A stretch of DNA of 64,000 nucleotides, taken from positions 1 through 64,000 of the forward strand of contig NZ_JAGDXI010000044.1 of assembly GCF_023256325.1 (NCBI RefSeq), read 5' to 3'. Below are positions 51,858 to 62,857 of the stretch, one piece after another (the stretch's first letter is position 1; each line of letters begins with the position of its first letter). The notes below the pieces were generated by a model. The model saw only the letters and a list, made by a program, of their open reading frames with translations, did no database searches and was not told where the DNA came from. The DNA comes from Caldisphaera sp. (GTDB lineage Archaea > Thermoproteota > Thermoprotei_A > Sulfolobales > Acidilobaceae). Made by a program: the position numbers and the translations under genes.

Positions 51858-53393
51858 TTGATAAACGATGTAATTATATCAGTAACGCCCGAAGTAGCTC
51901 TAGATGAAATATATTCTTATGCAGGTGGATTAGGCATATTAGAAGGGGACAAGTTTTATGCTGCCGCATCAAGAAATTTAAAATACTACGTCCTTACTAT
52001 TTTATATAAAAAAGGCTATGTGGACTATAGCTTTGATGAAAATGATAATCCTATACCTATGCCCCAATCACAACCATTCCCTCTAGAATCCATATTAAAG
52101 CCTGAAGCTGAGTTCCAAATAACAATAAAATCAAAAAATGTATTTGTTAGACCATGGATTTATGAGAGAGGAATAAGCAAAGTGGTATTTTTTGAATCTA
52201 TGTGCCCAGAATTTTTCAGGGGCTTTTGCGATAGGTTGTATATAGAAAATAGCTATGAAGAGAAAATCTATAAATACATATTTTTAGCAAAGTCAGTCGC
52301 ATATTATATAAAAAATGTGATAGGAATTGAAAGAGTGAAAAATATAGATCTTCAAGAAGCATATACAGCTTTGGTAACTCTCGCTTTACCTGATTTCAAA
52401 AATTATAGGTTTACAACGCACACGCCTGGTCCTTGGGGGCACCCTGTTTATCCATCTCCAATATTATCTGAGGAATTTGGATATAAATCTAATGATGAAT
52501 TTATAACGCTTACAAAAATTGGTTTAGAAAATTCTGTCTTATCTTATACAGTTTCAGCAAAACATGAAGAAATAACAAAAAAAGTTTTTGATGAATATAA
52601 AGATAAGATAACACATGTAACAAATGGAGTTAACCTTAATAGATGGGTTAGTGATCATATTAAAAACTTACTTAATTCAAAAGAAATTGAAAAGATAGAA
52701 AAAGAAGATATTTGGGAAGCACATATAAAATCCAAAACAGAATTAGGATTCTTACTAAAAAACTATAAGCCTGATATTAAAATATATGATAAACCAGTAG
52801 TAATTTGGCTGAGAAGACTTACATCATATAAAAGACCATATTTTATAACAAAATTTATTGAGGAAAGCAGCTTAAGCAAGGAAGCAATATTTGTTATAGG
52901 TGGAAAAGCGCATCCCAACGATAAAGAAGGAATGAACTATTTAAAAGAATTCAGAAAACTATCTAAGAAATATAGCAATGTGATTCATGTACACAACTAT
53001 GATGCTTTAAATGCAAAAACTTTCATATCAGGCAGTGACATACAAACTTTTACACCATTTTCTGGATGGGAAGCTTGCGGAACTTCATATATGAAATCGC
53101 TAGCAAACGGAGTTCCCGTTGTTGGTGCAAAAGATGGAGGGGCTCTTGAAGTAATAAAACACGGAGAGAATGGATGGCTATTTGGTCAAGATATCAGAGA
53201 TTTAATAAACTTCTATACAGATCCAACAGCAAAAGAAATAGATGAAAAAGATTTTGAAGAATTTTCAAATTATTTAGAAAATGCCATAAAAATTTATGGA
53301 AAAGAAGAATACAAGCAAATGGAGCTAAATGCTTTAAAAACGTATAAGCTTGTTGATATAAATAATGTTTTAAATAAATTATATTTAGAATAA
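51858..53393 (+). CDS. Alpha-glucan phosphorylase-like glycosyltransferase (GT35-like)
   Basis: YSYAGGLGILEGD, VTNGVNLNRW, IWLRRLTSYKRPYF, GWEACGTSYMKSLANG. Confidence 0.8.
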   Translation: MINDVIISVTPEVALDEIYSYAGGLGILEGDKFYAAASRNLKYYVLTILYKKGYVDYSFDENDNPIPMPQSQPFPLESILKPEAEFQITIKSKNVFVRPWIYERGISKVVFFESMCPEFFRGFCDRLYIENSYEEKIYKYIFLAKSVAYYIKNVIGIERVKNIDLQEAYTALVTLALPDFKNYRFTTHTPGPWGHPVYPSPILSEEFGYKSNDEFITLTKIGLENSVLSYTVSAKHEEITKKVFDEYKDKITHVTNGVNLNRWVSDHIKNLLNSKEIEKIEKEDIWEAHIKSKTELGFLLKNYKPDIKIYDKPVVIWLRRLTSYKRPYFITKFIEESSLSKEAIFVIGGKAHPNDKEGMNYLKEFRKLSKKYSNVIHVHNYDALNAKTFISGSDIQTFTPFSGWEACGTSYMKSLANGVPVVGAKDGGALEVIKHGENGWLFGQDIRDLINFYTDPTAKEIDEKDFEEFSNYLENAIKIYGKEEYKQMELNALKTYKLVDINNVLNKLYLE

Positions 53394-53520
53394 ATTTTGT
53401 AGAGCTTTTCTATTAATTTTATTTTTTTTACCAAGTTCATATATATCCTTAGCAAAAATGAAAACAATACCTTTTTTTAAAAAGTGTAAAGAAATACAAA
53501 ATTAAAAATGAACTATAGAA

Positions 53521-54345
53521 CTATAACTTTAATTCCTTTATTCTATTAGCAAGCCTTATTGCAGCATCAAAGAAGCTAGGACCATAATGTGCTAAGCTAT
53601 CATATTCCATTATTACTATGTTTTTATTTTTAACCGCATTTATTTCTTTAATATTTCTTTTTTCTAAATTTTGTATAAATTTATCGACTGTGGCATTTTC
53701 ACCTAACTTTTGTTCATAAATTATTACATCTGGATTGTATTTTATTATAGAACTTGGATCTGGATTTATTACGTATGGAACTCTTTCATTTTCAAATACG
53801 TGTGACATACCCATAAATTTAAATGCATCCCCAATATAACTATGAGAACCTACACTAACAGGGCCTCCTAAATCAATTTCATAATAAATCCTAACACCCT
53901 TAAGTATATTCTTTATTTCTATTAATTTTTCAGTAAGCTTATATGCTAGTTCTCTTGCATTATCAATCTCGTTTACGACTATTCCTGTAATCATAATATT
54001 ATCAAGGATCCCATAAATATTTACCGGCAAAGGTATTGGATAAACTTTATAGCCCTTAGATTCAAGTTCTTCAATCCTTTCCCTTTGCGCCCCAGTAGTT
54101 ACCAATAAAAGTTCTGGATTTAATTTCTCTAATAAATTATAATTAACGTTTAAATATGCACCTACTCTAGGTTTTTTACTTACTTCAGGAGGTTTATTAC
54201 AGAAAAAACTTACTCCAACAACCCTATCGCCAGCTCCTATCAAATATAAAGTTTCTGTGATAGCTGGAGAGAGGCTAATTATCCTTTGAGGCTTATCAGA
54301 TATTTCAACTTCTTTGCTTAATATTTCTGAATACAACTTAACCAT
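53521..54345 (-). CDS. BtuF/FepB-like corrinoid or metal-chelate-binding protein lacking a signal peptide
   Basis: PQRIISLSPAITETLYLIGAGDRVVGVS, VGAYLNVNYNLLEKLNPELLL periplasmic-binding-protein class III signature. Confidence 0.82.
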   Translation of the reverse strand: MVKLYSEILSKEVEISDKPQRIISLSPAITETLYLIGAGDRVVGVSFFCNKPPEVSKKPRVGAYLNVNYNLLEKLNPELLLVTTGAQRERIEELESKGYKVYPIPLPVNIYGILDNIMITGIVVNEIDNARELAYKLTEKLIEIKNILKGVRIYYEIDLGGPVSVGSHSYIGDAFKFMGMSHVFENERVPYVINPDPSSIIKYNPDVIIYEQKLGENATVDKFIQNLEKRNIKEINAVKNKNIVIMEYDSLAHYGPSFFDAAIRLANRIKELKL

Positions 54346-54482
54346 TAAGTTAAATCCCCCCGCTTTATTTTGATTTTAGAACCTTATTTAATTTTCTTAA
54401 TGAAATAACTGTATCCCTCTTATGATGCACATATATATTAAGTTCATAAATAATTATAAAACTTTCGTAATACGATTCAAAT

Positions 54483-56195
54483 ATGGGGAGAGTAATGGGT
54501 AATTTATACGATAAAAAGTCACTAAATGAGATTAAAAACTCTTTAGAGAAATGGGAAAAAGAAACTCTCCAAAATTGGATAAAACAAGTACCAGAGCGTG
54601 AAAAGGAGTTTACTAATCTAAGCAATATACCAATAAAGATTTTGTACACGCCTGCAGATTTGGAGGACTTTGATTATAATTCTAAGTTAGGATTTCCGGG
54701 AAGTTATCCATTTACAAGAGGAATACATGCAACTATGTATAGAGCGAGACTTTGGACAATGAGAATGTTTAGTGGTTTTGGAGGACCTGAGGAAACCAAC
54801 AAAAGATTAAAGTTTTTAATAGAGCATGGAGAAACTGGTCTTAGCCTGGCATTTGATTACCCAACATTGATTGGGATAGACCCAGACGATCCAATGGCCG
54901 AAGGGGAAGTTGGTATTGTAGGAGTGAGTGTGCCTACAATTGAAGATATGAGGGTAGTATTTGATGGAATAAATATGGGAGAAGTAACAACAAACATGAC
55001 TATTAATCCCCCAGCTCCTGTATTGTTAAGCTTTTATGTTGGAGTCGCCGAAATGCAAGGAGTTCCCTATGATAAAATTGGTGGAACGACACAAAATGAT
55101 CCTTTAAAAGAATTTATAGCACAAAAAAGCTATGTATTTCCTCCAGAACCTGCAGTAAGGGTTAGCATGGATCTAATAGAGTGGAGTGTTAAAAATCTAC
55201 CAAAATGGAATCCTATAAGCGTAAGCGGATATCATATTAGAGAAGCAGGCTCAACAGCTGTTCAGGAACTAGCTTTTACAATAGCAGATGGAATTGAATA
55301 TGTAAGACAGTTAATTTCAAGGGGATTAGATGTAGATGAATTTGCCCATAGAATAAGCTTCTTCTGGGACTCTCATATAAACTTCTTTGAAGAGATAGCA
55401 AAGTTTAGAGCTGCTAGAAGAATGTGGGCAAAAATTATGAAAGAATGGTTCCATGCTAAAAAAGAAAGAAGTATGTGGATGAGATTTCATACTCAGACAG
55501 CCGGCGTTTCTTTAACAGCACAACAACCTTGGAATAATATAATTAGAACTACAATAGAGGCCATGGCGGCTGTTCTAGGAGGGACTCAAAGCTTGCACAC
55601 AAATAGCTTTGATGAACCTTTTAGAGTACCAAGTGAATTTGCAGCTAAAATAGCTTTAAGAACTCAACAAATAATTGCCTACGAATCAGGCATAGCAGAT
55701 ACTATAGATCCCCTAGCTGGAAGCTATTATGTAGAATGGCTTACAGACGAGATTGAGGAAAAAGCCTGGAATTATATAGACAGAATAGAAAAACTTGGAG
55801 GGATGTTAGAAGCTGTTAAGAAAGGATTTCCACAAAGGGAATTAACTGATGCTAGCTATAATTATCAAAAACAAGTGGAAGAGAAGAAAAAATATATAGT
55901 AGGCGTTAACATTTTTGAAGATAATCAAGTAGATGAAATTAGAAATGTGCCATTGCTTGAGTTTGATCAAGCAGAAATAGAGAGAAGACAAAAGAACAGA
56001 ATAAGTAAAATAAGAAGCGAAAGAAATAAAGAATTGTGGGAAAGATCTTTAAATGAGCTAAGAAAAGCAGCCGAAAAAGATGTAAACCTGATGCCTTATA
56101 TATTACAAGCAGCAAAAGCTAAAGCAACTTTGGGAGAAATAATTAGTACATTAAAAGAGGTGTTTGGGTCATATGTTGAGCCTCCAATATACTAA
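54483..56195 (+). CDS. Methylmalonyl-CoA mutase large (catalytic) subunit
   Basis: [53 protein letters not shown]. Confidence 0.97.
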   Translation: MGRVMGNLYDKKSLNEIKNSLEKWEKETLQNWIKQVPEREKEFTNLSNIPIKILYTPADLEDFDYNSKLGFPGSYPFTRGIHATMYRARLWTMRMFSGFGGPEETNKRLKFLIEHGETGLSLAFDYPTLIGIDPDDPMAEGEVGIVGVSVPTIEDMRVVFDGINMGEVTTNMTINPPAPVLLSFYVGVAEMQGVPYDKIGGTTQNDPLKEFIAQKSYVFPPEPAVRVSMDLIEWSVKNLPKWNPISVSGYHIREAGSTAVQELAFTIADGIEYVRQLISRGLDVDEFAHRISFFWDSHINFFEEIAKFRAARRMWAKIMKEWFHAKKERSMWMRFHTQTAGVSLTAQQPWNNIIRTTIEAMAAVLGGTQSLHTNSFDEPFRVPSEFAAKIALRTQQIIAYESGIADTIDPLAGSYYVEWLTDEIEEKAWNYIDRIEKLGGMLEAVKKGFPQRELTDASYNYQKQVEEKKKYIVGVNIFEDNQVDEIRNVPLLEFDQAEIERRQKNRISKIRSERNKELWERSLNELRKAAEKDVNLMPYILQAAKAKATLGEIISTLKEVFGSYVEPPIY

Positions 56196-56604
56196 ATATC
56201 AATATAAGGTATTGGTTGCAAAGTTAGGAATTGATGGCCACGATAGAGGGGCTAAAGTCATAGCAAGAGCATTAAAAGATGCTGGATTTGAAGTTATATA
56301 CACAGGAATAAGGCAAACCCCAGAACAAATAGTTTCAGCAGCATTACAGGAAGATGTTGATGTAATAGGAGTAAGCATCTTAAGCGGAGCTCATGTACAT
56401 CACATGAACAAACTTATGGAAGAACTTAAAAATGCTGGGGCCGAAGATATACCCGTTGTTGTTGGAGGAACCATACCTATTATAGATGTAGATGAACTAA
56501 AGAAAATAGGTGTTAAGGAAGTCTTTTTACCAGGAGAAAGTTTAAACAGGATCGTCGATATTGTAAGGAGATTGGCAGAAGAAAAGAGAAAAGCAGAAAA
56601 ATAG
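56164..56604 (+). CDS. Methylmalonyl-CoA mutase B12-binding subunit
   Basis: [26 protein letters not shown] (DxHxxG cobalamin motif). Confidence 0.97.
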   Translation: MGHMLSLQYTKYQYKVLVAKLGIDGHDRGAKVIARALKDAGFEVIYTGIRQTPEQIVSAALQEDVDVIGVSILSGAHVHHMNKLMEELKNAGAEDIPVVVGGTIPIIDVDELKKIGVKEVFLPGESLNRIVDIVRRLAEEKRKAEK

Positions 56605-56607
56605 AGG

Positions 56608-57603
56608 TTGAACTATTTGTCAGTTTCAGAAATAAATTTAGATGAATTACTATATAAAGCGTCAAAGGGTAATTTAAGATCAATTGGAAAAATACTAAGT
56701 TATTTAGAGAACCCTTACACAATGCCAGAAGGTCTTTTAGAAAAACTTGCAAAAATGGCAGGAAAAGCACATGTAATAGGTATTACAGGTATACCAGGCT
56801 CAGGAAAAAGCACGCTAATTTCAAGGCTAATAACATCTTTAAGAAAAAGAGGATATAGGGTAGCAGTTATAGCAATAGATCCAAGCAGTCCAATAAGTGG
56901 GGGGGCTCTCTTAGGGGACAGGCTAAGAATGCAAGAACATGCAACAGATCCCGGTGTTTTTATTAGAAGCATTTCGTCAAAGGGGCTAAAAGGAGGCTTA
57001 AGCTTAGCTGCTTTAACTATGATTGAAGCGTTTGATGCTTTTGGCTACGATAAAATAATTATAGAAACTGTAGGTGTTGGACAATCAGAAGTAGATATTA
57101 TGAATATTGCAAATACTATAGTAGTTGTAACAATGCCCGGAGCAGGTGACGACATACAAGCCTTGAAAGCAGGAGTTATGGAAATAGGAGACATATACGT
57201 ATTAAATAAAGACGATAAAGAAGATGCAACTAAAACGTACGAATATCTTTCATTTGCTTTAGAGAAAGGTGATATAGGATCAAGCGATTCAAGCTGGACG
57301 CCTAAATTAATTAGGACAAGCGCTGTTATGGGGAAGGGTATAGAGGATCTAACGCAAGCATTAGAAGATCATTTCAATTATATAAAAGAAATTGGGAAAA
57401 CAAAAGACAAACTTATCTCTAGGAGAATTTCAATGATAGAACTTCTAGCCGAGCAATTTTTATATGAAGGATTAAAACAGGCATCAAAGGAAATAGATGA
57501 TGAGCTTAGATTATCAGCAGAAGTAGGAAGCCATATATTTAATACTGCGTTAAGATTAGCTAAAAAATCAATAGATTACCTGCCAGAAAGCAAAAAAGAA
57601 TAA
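56608..57603 (+). CDS. MeaB/ArgK-type GTPase (mutase chaperone)
   Basis: GITGIPGSGKSTLISRL, IDPSSPISGGALLGDRLRMQ, ETVGVGQSEVDI. Confidence 0.96.
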   Translation: MNYLSVSEINLDELLYKASKGNLRSIGKILSYLENPYTMPEGLLEKLAKMAGKAHVIGITGIPGSGKSTLISRLITSLRKRGYRVAVIAIDPSSPISGGALLGDRLRMQEHATDPGVFIRSISSKGLKGGLSLAALTMIEAFDAFGYDKIIIETVGVGQSEVDIMNIANTIVVVTMPGAGDDIQALKAGVMEIGDIYVLNKDDKEDATKTYEYLSFALEKGDIGSSDSSWTPKLIRTSAVMGKGIEDLTQALEDHFNYIKEIGKTKDKLISRRISMIELLAEQFLYEGLKQASKEIDDELRLSAEVGSHIFNTALRLAKKSIDYLPESKKE

Positions 57604-57667
57604 ATATATTTTATTTTTAAAAAATTAAAGCTACGTTTATTAAGGGTTCTATTTAATTTAATATAAG

Positions 57668-57934
57668 GTGAAAGATTTGAGCGAGCAAAAGAAAGAAAAA
57701 ACCTCCCAAGACTCACAAATAATAGAAGAGTTAGGATATCCAGCAGAAGTGATACAATTAATAGGCAGAACTGGGGTAGCTGGAGAAGTTACTCAGGTTA
57801 GAGTTAGAATTCTTGAAGGCAAAGATAAAGGTAGGATAATAACAAGAAATGTAATGGGCGCAGTAAGAATAGGAGATATAATAATTTTAAGAGAAACGGA
57901 AAGAGAGGCGAGAAAATTAACAAGAAAGAGGTAA
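57668..57934 (+). CDS. rps28e: 30S ribosomal protein S28e
   Basis: [58 protein letters not shown]. Confidence 0.97.
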   Translation: MKDLSEQKKEKTSQDSQIIEELGYPAEVIQLIGRTGVAGEVTQVRVRILEGKDKGRIITRNVMGAVRIGDIIILRETEREARKLTRKR

Positions 57935-57943
57935 AAATAAGTA

Positions 57944-58399
57944 ATGAATTTTTACTTTTTATACATTATTCTATTATCAATTATTATTGCAACTATTATT
58001 AGTACTTTCATCACATATATTTTAAATAAAAGTTATTTTAATAAATTATCAAAAAACTTTATAATAATACCAAAAAAGTCCAAGATAAAAAAATCAAGAA
58101 AAAGATATTTAGTTTTTGAAATAGCTACATCGAAACAAATAGACCCTGGTTTATTAGAAAATGCCATTAGGGAAAAATATAAAGAGTTATTTGGAGCAAC
58201 AAATCTTGCAGATTCCTATTTAAAATTAATATATTTTAATAACGTGACAAATAGAGGTATAATAAGAATCAAACACATATATGTTGACTATCTTCTGTCT
58301 TCGTTATCTCTATTAAGAAAAATAGATAATAATGATATATTAATAATACCAATAAAGACGAGCGGTACTATTAACAAAGCAAAAAAGTTACTCTCTTAG
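57944..58399 (+). CDS. rnp2: RNase P protein component 2 (Pop5/Rpp14-like) with N-terminal hydrophobic extension
   Basis: KSRKRYLVFEIATSKQIDPGLLENAIREKYKELFGATNLADSYLKLIYFNNVTNRGIIRIKHIYVDYLLSSLSLL matches the Pop5 pattern. Confidence 0.8.
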   Translation: MNFYFLYIILLSIIIATIISTFITYILNKSYFNKLSKNFIIIPKKSKIKKSRKRYLVFEIATSKQIDPGLLENAIREKYKELFGATNLADSYLKLIYFNNVTNRGIIRIKHIYVDYLLSSLSLLRKIDNNDILIIPIKTSGTINKAKKLLS

Positions 58400-59634
58400 C
58401 CTTTACCTGCCGTTGCAACTATTTTTATGACATCATTTTCATTTAATAAATAACCTGCACCTATTCTTTGTTTATTCTTAGCATTTATTGCATAAAGAAA
58501 AGTTTTAGCTAAATCGCTATGAATTTTACTAGCTAAATCTTTTGCTGTAGAACCTTTGCGTATTAATATTACATCTGGCAAAATCCTATTCTTTTTATCT
58601 GTATATTTATTTATGTCCTCAACAGGATATACTGGTATCAATTTTAAAGAATTAAATAAGGCCTCGTTTATTGCTTGTACTACCCCTGTTCCTTTATACT
58701 TTTCCATAATATTCTGTTTAATTAATTCTAACGCACTTTTAGTTTTACTATCAATTTCTGTCTGGTTTATCTTAAAATCTTGATCTCCTGGTATATACTC
58801 TATAGCCTTCTTTTTTCTTAGCTTTCTTAACAATAATTCAGCTGCTGCGCTAGCTGGAATTACAGGATATTCCTTAAAAGTATTTTTAATTTTCTCAAAA
58901 TTTTTTTCACTACCAGGTATGTCAATTTTGTTCGCAACTATTACCATAGGTTTAGTAAGTCTTCTAATTTCTTTTAACAGATTTTTTAAGTCTTGTTTAT
59001 TTATTTTAAATAGCTCATTAGAAGATATCTTTAAGTGATCCAAAGCAACTTCTATTTGCTCTTTTAAAATTCCAAAGCCAGATAACCTTTGCGAAAATTC
59101 TTCCAGTGGATCTTTTATCGCACCAATAGCATACTGCTTTAAAAACTTATCCCAGTCTTTTTCTACAGATTGATATATCCATTCATCAATTTCATCCACA
59201 ACAAATTTTATTTCATCTACAGGATCATATGTTCCAGGTCTTGACACTACTCCTTCAGGACTTGTTGAACCACTTGAATCAACAATTAATAGAAAAACAT
59301 CTGCTCTTCTTAAATCATCAAGAAATTTATTTCCTAAACCCCTGCCTTGATGGGCTCCAGGAACTAAACCAGCCACGTCCATCATTTTTACTGGTATAAG
59401 CCTCTCCCCATTTTCACATACGCTATTAGATGCATCGCATTTAGGTAAACCTAGCTCTATATGTACGCATTTTCTTCTCGCATATCCAATACCTACATTT
59501 GGTTCTATTGTAACAAAGGGTCTATTTTCTATAGGAACCTCAATTTCTGTTGCAGCACTAAAGAAAGTTGATTTCCCGACATTAGTCTTACCAACAACCC
59601 CTATTAACGAATCAGTTGGCTCCAAACCTTTCAT
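58396..59634 (-). CDS. Obg/YchF-family GTPase (archaeal)
   Basis: GVVGKTNVGKSTFFSAAT, DVAGLVPGAHQGRGLGNKFLDDLRRAD, C-terminal TGS domain. Confidence 0.94.
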   Translation of the reverse strand: MKGLEPTDSLIGVVGKTNVGKSTFFSAATEIEVPIENRPFVTIEPNVGIGYARRKCVHIELGLPKCDASNSVCENGERLIPVKMMDVAGLVPGAHQGRGLGNKFLDDLRRADVFLLIVDSSGSTSPEGVVSRPGTYDPVDEIKFVVDEIDEWIYQSVEKDWDKFLKQYAIGAIKDPLEEFSQRLSGFGILKEQIEVALDHLKISSNELFKINKQDLKNLLKEIRRLTKPMVIVANKIDIPGSEKNFEKIKNTFKEYPVIPASAAAELLLRKLRKKKAIEYIPGDQDFKINQTEIDSKTKSALELIKQNIMEKYKGTGVVQAINEALFNSLKLIPVYPVEDINKYTDKKNRILPDVILIRKGSTAKDLASKIHSDLAKTFLYAINAKNKQRIGAGYLLNENDVIKIVATAGKG

Positions 59635-59752
59635 CCTATTTATAAATATTTTATAAATATTTTAAATCTCATCTTTTAGTAAAGATGATTTTGCTTTTTT
59701 GCTCAAAAGAATAAATATTCCATTGCAGTAAATTATAAAAATCTTAGTATTA

Positions 59753-60325
59753 TTATATTTCCTTTATCTTATTAGTTCTTGCCATTATTGTATCTAAGTT
59801 TTGGGCTTTACCTTCCTTGCAAACAATATAAGAAAGGGAGCCATTTGCTACTATAATTCTAACTGTTACATTACCATCTTTAAATGAAACCTCATTTTCC
59901 ATAATTTCAGGTTGATAACCATATAATTTAAGGGAATTAATAATAGAATCTAAACTTATGTTTTCCTTTTTTTCTTGGCTAAAGTTAAAAGATTCTGAAA
60001 GTTTTTTTGCATATTCGGCAACATTACTGCAGCTGTCCTTATACTCATTATATAATTTTTCTAAAATTGTCTTTAAAACATCTTCTATGTGGAGAGACCT
60101 TGTATAAGAAACTAAATCACCCCATTCTTCACTTTGTAAATAATTAATTATTTTCTGGGGATCTCCACCATAGATGCTAAATTTATACTTCGTCTCAGCA
60201 TAACCTATTTTCTTTTTAATTTCTTCTATAATATTTGATGATATTTTACTAGAATAATCTGAAACAACATTATTAACTATATTCCTCATAAAATCTTTGC
60301 TTGGCTTGCACTCATTATTACTCAA
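59753..60325 (-). CDS. Hypothetical protein in operon with TRAM-domain gene
   Basis: 190 aa intact ORF overlapping the upstream TRAM gene by 4 nt; no family recognised. Confidence 0.6.
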   Translation of the reverse strand: MSNNECKPSKDFMRNIVNNVVSDYSSKISSNIIEEIKKKIGYAETKYKFSIYGGDPQKIINYLQSEEWGDLVSYTRSLHIEDVLKTILEKLYNEYKDSCSNVAEYAKKLSESFNFSQEKKENISLDSIINSLKLYGYQPEIMENEVSFKDGNVTVRIIVANGSLSYIVCKEGKAQNLDTIMARTNKIKEI

Positions 60326-60633
60326 CTATTCCTCTCCTCCACTTGCTCTACTGTTCCAATTATAGTATTTCCTTTGATTGATTCTATTCTTACATTGACT
60401 TTATCTCCAGGATACACTTCGCCTTTAACAAAAACCTTGTAATTTTTGTATAAAGCTAAACCTCTACCGTTTTCGTCCATATTCCCTATAGTTACCTTTA
60501 TTAAATCTCCTTGGTTTAGCATTATTTTTTCGTTTGTATCCCTGTATGTAGGATATGAACTAAGTCTGTGAAAATCTGTTCTATACAGATCTTCTTTCTC
60601 TGATTGTTTACGTCTCCTGTTCACCATATACAC
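60322..60633 (-). CDS. Small TRAM-domain RNA-binding protein
   Basis: GDLIKVTIGNMDENGRGLALYKNYKVFVKGEVYPGDKVNVRIESIKGNTIIGTV. Confidence 0.85.
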   Translation of the reverse strand: MYMVNRRRKQSEKEDLYRTDFHRLSSYPTYRDTNEKIMLNQGDLIKVTIGNMDENGRGLALYKNYKVFVKGEVYPGDKVNVRIESIKGNTIIGTVEQVEERNS

Positions 60634-60774
60634 CCATAGTTTCCAAATGTAAATGTTAAGTCTATCGCTTATATATTCTTTTTCTTACTTTTTTATAGAA
60701 ATTTCATGTTCTATTATTATATAATAAAAACCTTAATAAAAGAATTTAATTAAGTTTCAAGCATGATACAATAG

Positions 60775-61917
60775 GTGAAAGGATTGAAACTGTTTGAGTT
60801 CGAAGCGAAAGAAATAATAAAAAATTATGGTTTTGAGGTACCTCAAAGCGTTTTAATAAAAAAAGGTGATGATATAGAAAAAAAGATTAAGGAGGCAAAT
60901 ATAGAGCCTCCATTAGTTGTTAAAGCCCAAGTATTAGTTGCAGGAAGAGGCAAATCAGGAGGGATTAAATTAGTTAAATCAATCGATGAAGCTGTAAAAA
61001 CTGCTCAAATATTATTTGAAACTCCTATAAAAGGAATAAAACCATCTTTCATTTTAATAGAAAAAGCTATACCTCATGAAAATGAGCTATACGTTGGCAT
61101 AGTTATTGACAGATCATTAAGAATGCCTTTAGTATTAGCATCAAAATATGGAGGAGTTGATATAGAAGAAATTGCAAGAACTAAACCTGAAAGCATAATA
61201 AGATATCCAATTAATACAGTTATAGGATTAAGAAGCTATGAAGCAAGAATCATAGGTAAGAGTATTGGAGTTACAGGCAAGGCATTAAATAGTTTTGAAA
61301 AATTCTTGACGACTCTCTACAAAGCCTTTATAGAATATGATGCGGAATTAGCCGAGAGTAATCCATTAGCTTATCTAAACGATAAAGTTTTGCCACTAGA
61401 CCTTAGAATAACAATAGATGATAATTCATTATTTAGACATGAAAACTATGCAAAGACTGAGGAAGAAAGACTTGGAGAAAATACTGAATATGAAATTAAA
61501 GCTCATGAACTTGATCTAGCTTTCGTTGAACTTGATGGAGACATAGGAGTTTTAGGTAATGGAGCAGGTCTTACAATGACAACTATGGATCTGATCTACG
61601 AATATGGCGGGAAACCTGCAAACTTCTTGGATATGGGTGGAGGAGCAGATGCAGAGCACGTAAAGACCTGTGTCAAATTCTTGCTTGATTATCCAAAGGC
61701 TAAAAAAATATTCATAAACATGTTTGGAGGAATAACAAGGGCTGATGAGGTAGCAAAAGGTGTAGTAATGGCATTAAATGAGTCAAAAGTTAAAAAACCT
61801 ATAGTAATTAGATTAACTGGTACCAATGAGGAGCAAGGAAGAGAAATATTAAAGAAAGCTGGTATAGAAGCTTTTAATGATCCAATAGAAGCTGTTAAAG
61901 TTGTAGTTAGTAAATAA
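60775..61917 (+). CDS. sucC: Succinyl-CoA synthetase beta subunit (ADP-forming)
   Basis: KLFEFEAKEIIKNYGF, GNGAGLTMTTMDLI, NMFGGITRADEVA. Confidence 0.96.
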   Translation: MKGLKLFEFEAKEIIKNYGFEVPQSVLIKKGDDIEKKIKEANIEPPLVVKAQVLVAGRGKSGGIKLVKSIDEAVKTAQILFETPIKGIKPSFILIEKAIPHENELYVGIVIDRSLRMPLVLASKYGGVDIEEIARTKPESIIRYPINTVIGLRSYEARIIGKSIGVTGKALNSFEKFLTTLYKAFIEYDAELAESNPLAYLNDKVLPLDLRITIDDNSLFRHENYAKTEEERLGENTEYEIKAHELDLAFVELDGDIGVLGNGAGLTMTTMDLIYEYGGKPANFLDMGGGADAEHVKTCVKFLLDYPKAKKIFINMFGGITRADEVAKGVVMALNESKVKKPIVIRLTGTNEEQGREILKKAGIEAFNDPIEAVKVVVSK

Positions 61918-61929
61918 GGGTGATAAAAA

Positions 61930-62811
61930 ATGGGTATATTAGTTAATGAAAATACAAGATTAATTGTACAAGGAATAACTGGAAATGAGGGTTCATTCCA
62001 CACTAAACTTATGCTGGACTATGGAACAAAAATAGTTGCAGGTGTTACTCCTGGAAAAGGAGGTATGAATGTACACGGAGTACCAGTTTACGATACAGTA
62101 GTAGAAGCTGTTAAAGAACATCCAGAAGCAAATTCCTCAATAATATTTGTACCAGCTAAATTCGCAGCAGATGCTGTTTATGAATCAGTAGATGCAGGCC
62201 TAAAACTAGTTGTAGTTATAACTGAGCATATTCCTGTTCATGATTCGCTTGAATTCATAAATTATGCAAAGTCCAAGGGAGTTAATGTAATTGGACCTAA
62301 TTGCCCAGGCGCAATAACTCCAGGGAAGGCTAAGGTTGGTATAATGCCAGCTCATGTATTTACTCCAGGTCCAGTAGGTATTGCTTCTAGAAGCGGAACA
62401 CTAACATATGAAGTCAGCTATGCGTTATCAAGAGCCGGTATTGGGCAATCAACAGTTATTGGAATTGGAGGAGATCCAGTCATAGGGTTAACTTTCACAG
62501 AGGTTATGGAATACTATGAAAAAGACCCTCAAACCAAAGCGTTAATAATAGTAGGTGAAATTGGAGGAGACGCAGAAGAAAGAGCTGCCAAGATGGTTGA
62601 AGAAAAGAGATTCACTAAGCCTGTAGTGGCATTTATTGCAGGTAGAACTGCTCCAGAAGGCAAAAGAATGGGGCATGCAGGAGCTATAATAATGCTTGGC
62701 TCTGGAACATATAAAGACAAAGTTGAGAGACTTGAAAGCGTTGGTATAAAAGTCGCTAAGACTCCTTTCGAACTACCAAAATTAGTTAGCGATGCCATGA
62801 AATCTCTCTAA
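61930..62811 (+). CDS. sucD: Succinyl-CoA synthetase alpha subunit
   Basis: [51 protein letters not shown]. Confidence 0.97.
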   Translation: MGILVNENTRLIVQGITGNEGSFHTKLMLDYGTKIVAGVTPGKGGMNVHGVPVYDTVVEAVKEHPEANSSIIFVPAKFAADAVYESVDAGLKLVVVITEHIPVHDSLEFINYAKSKGVNVIGPNCPGAITPGKAKVGIMPAHVFTPGPVGIASRSGTLTYEVSYALSRAGIGQSTVIGIGGDPVIGLTFTEVMEYYEKDPQTKALIIVGEIGGDAEERAAKMVEEKRFTKPVVAFIAGRTAPEGKRMGHAGAIIMLGSGTYKDKVERLESVGIKVAKTPFELPKLVSDAMKSL

Positions 62812-62857
62812 TCTTTTCTTCCCTAATAAGCTAGTTTTCTTAAGTTATAATAAAAAA

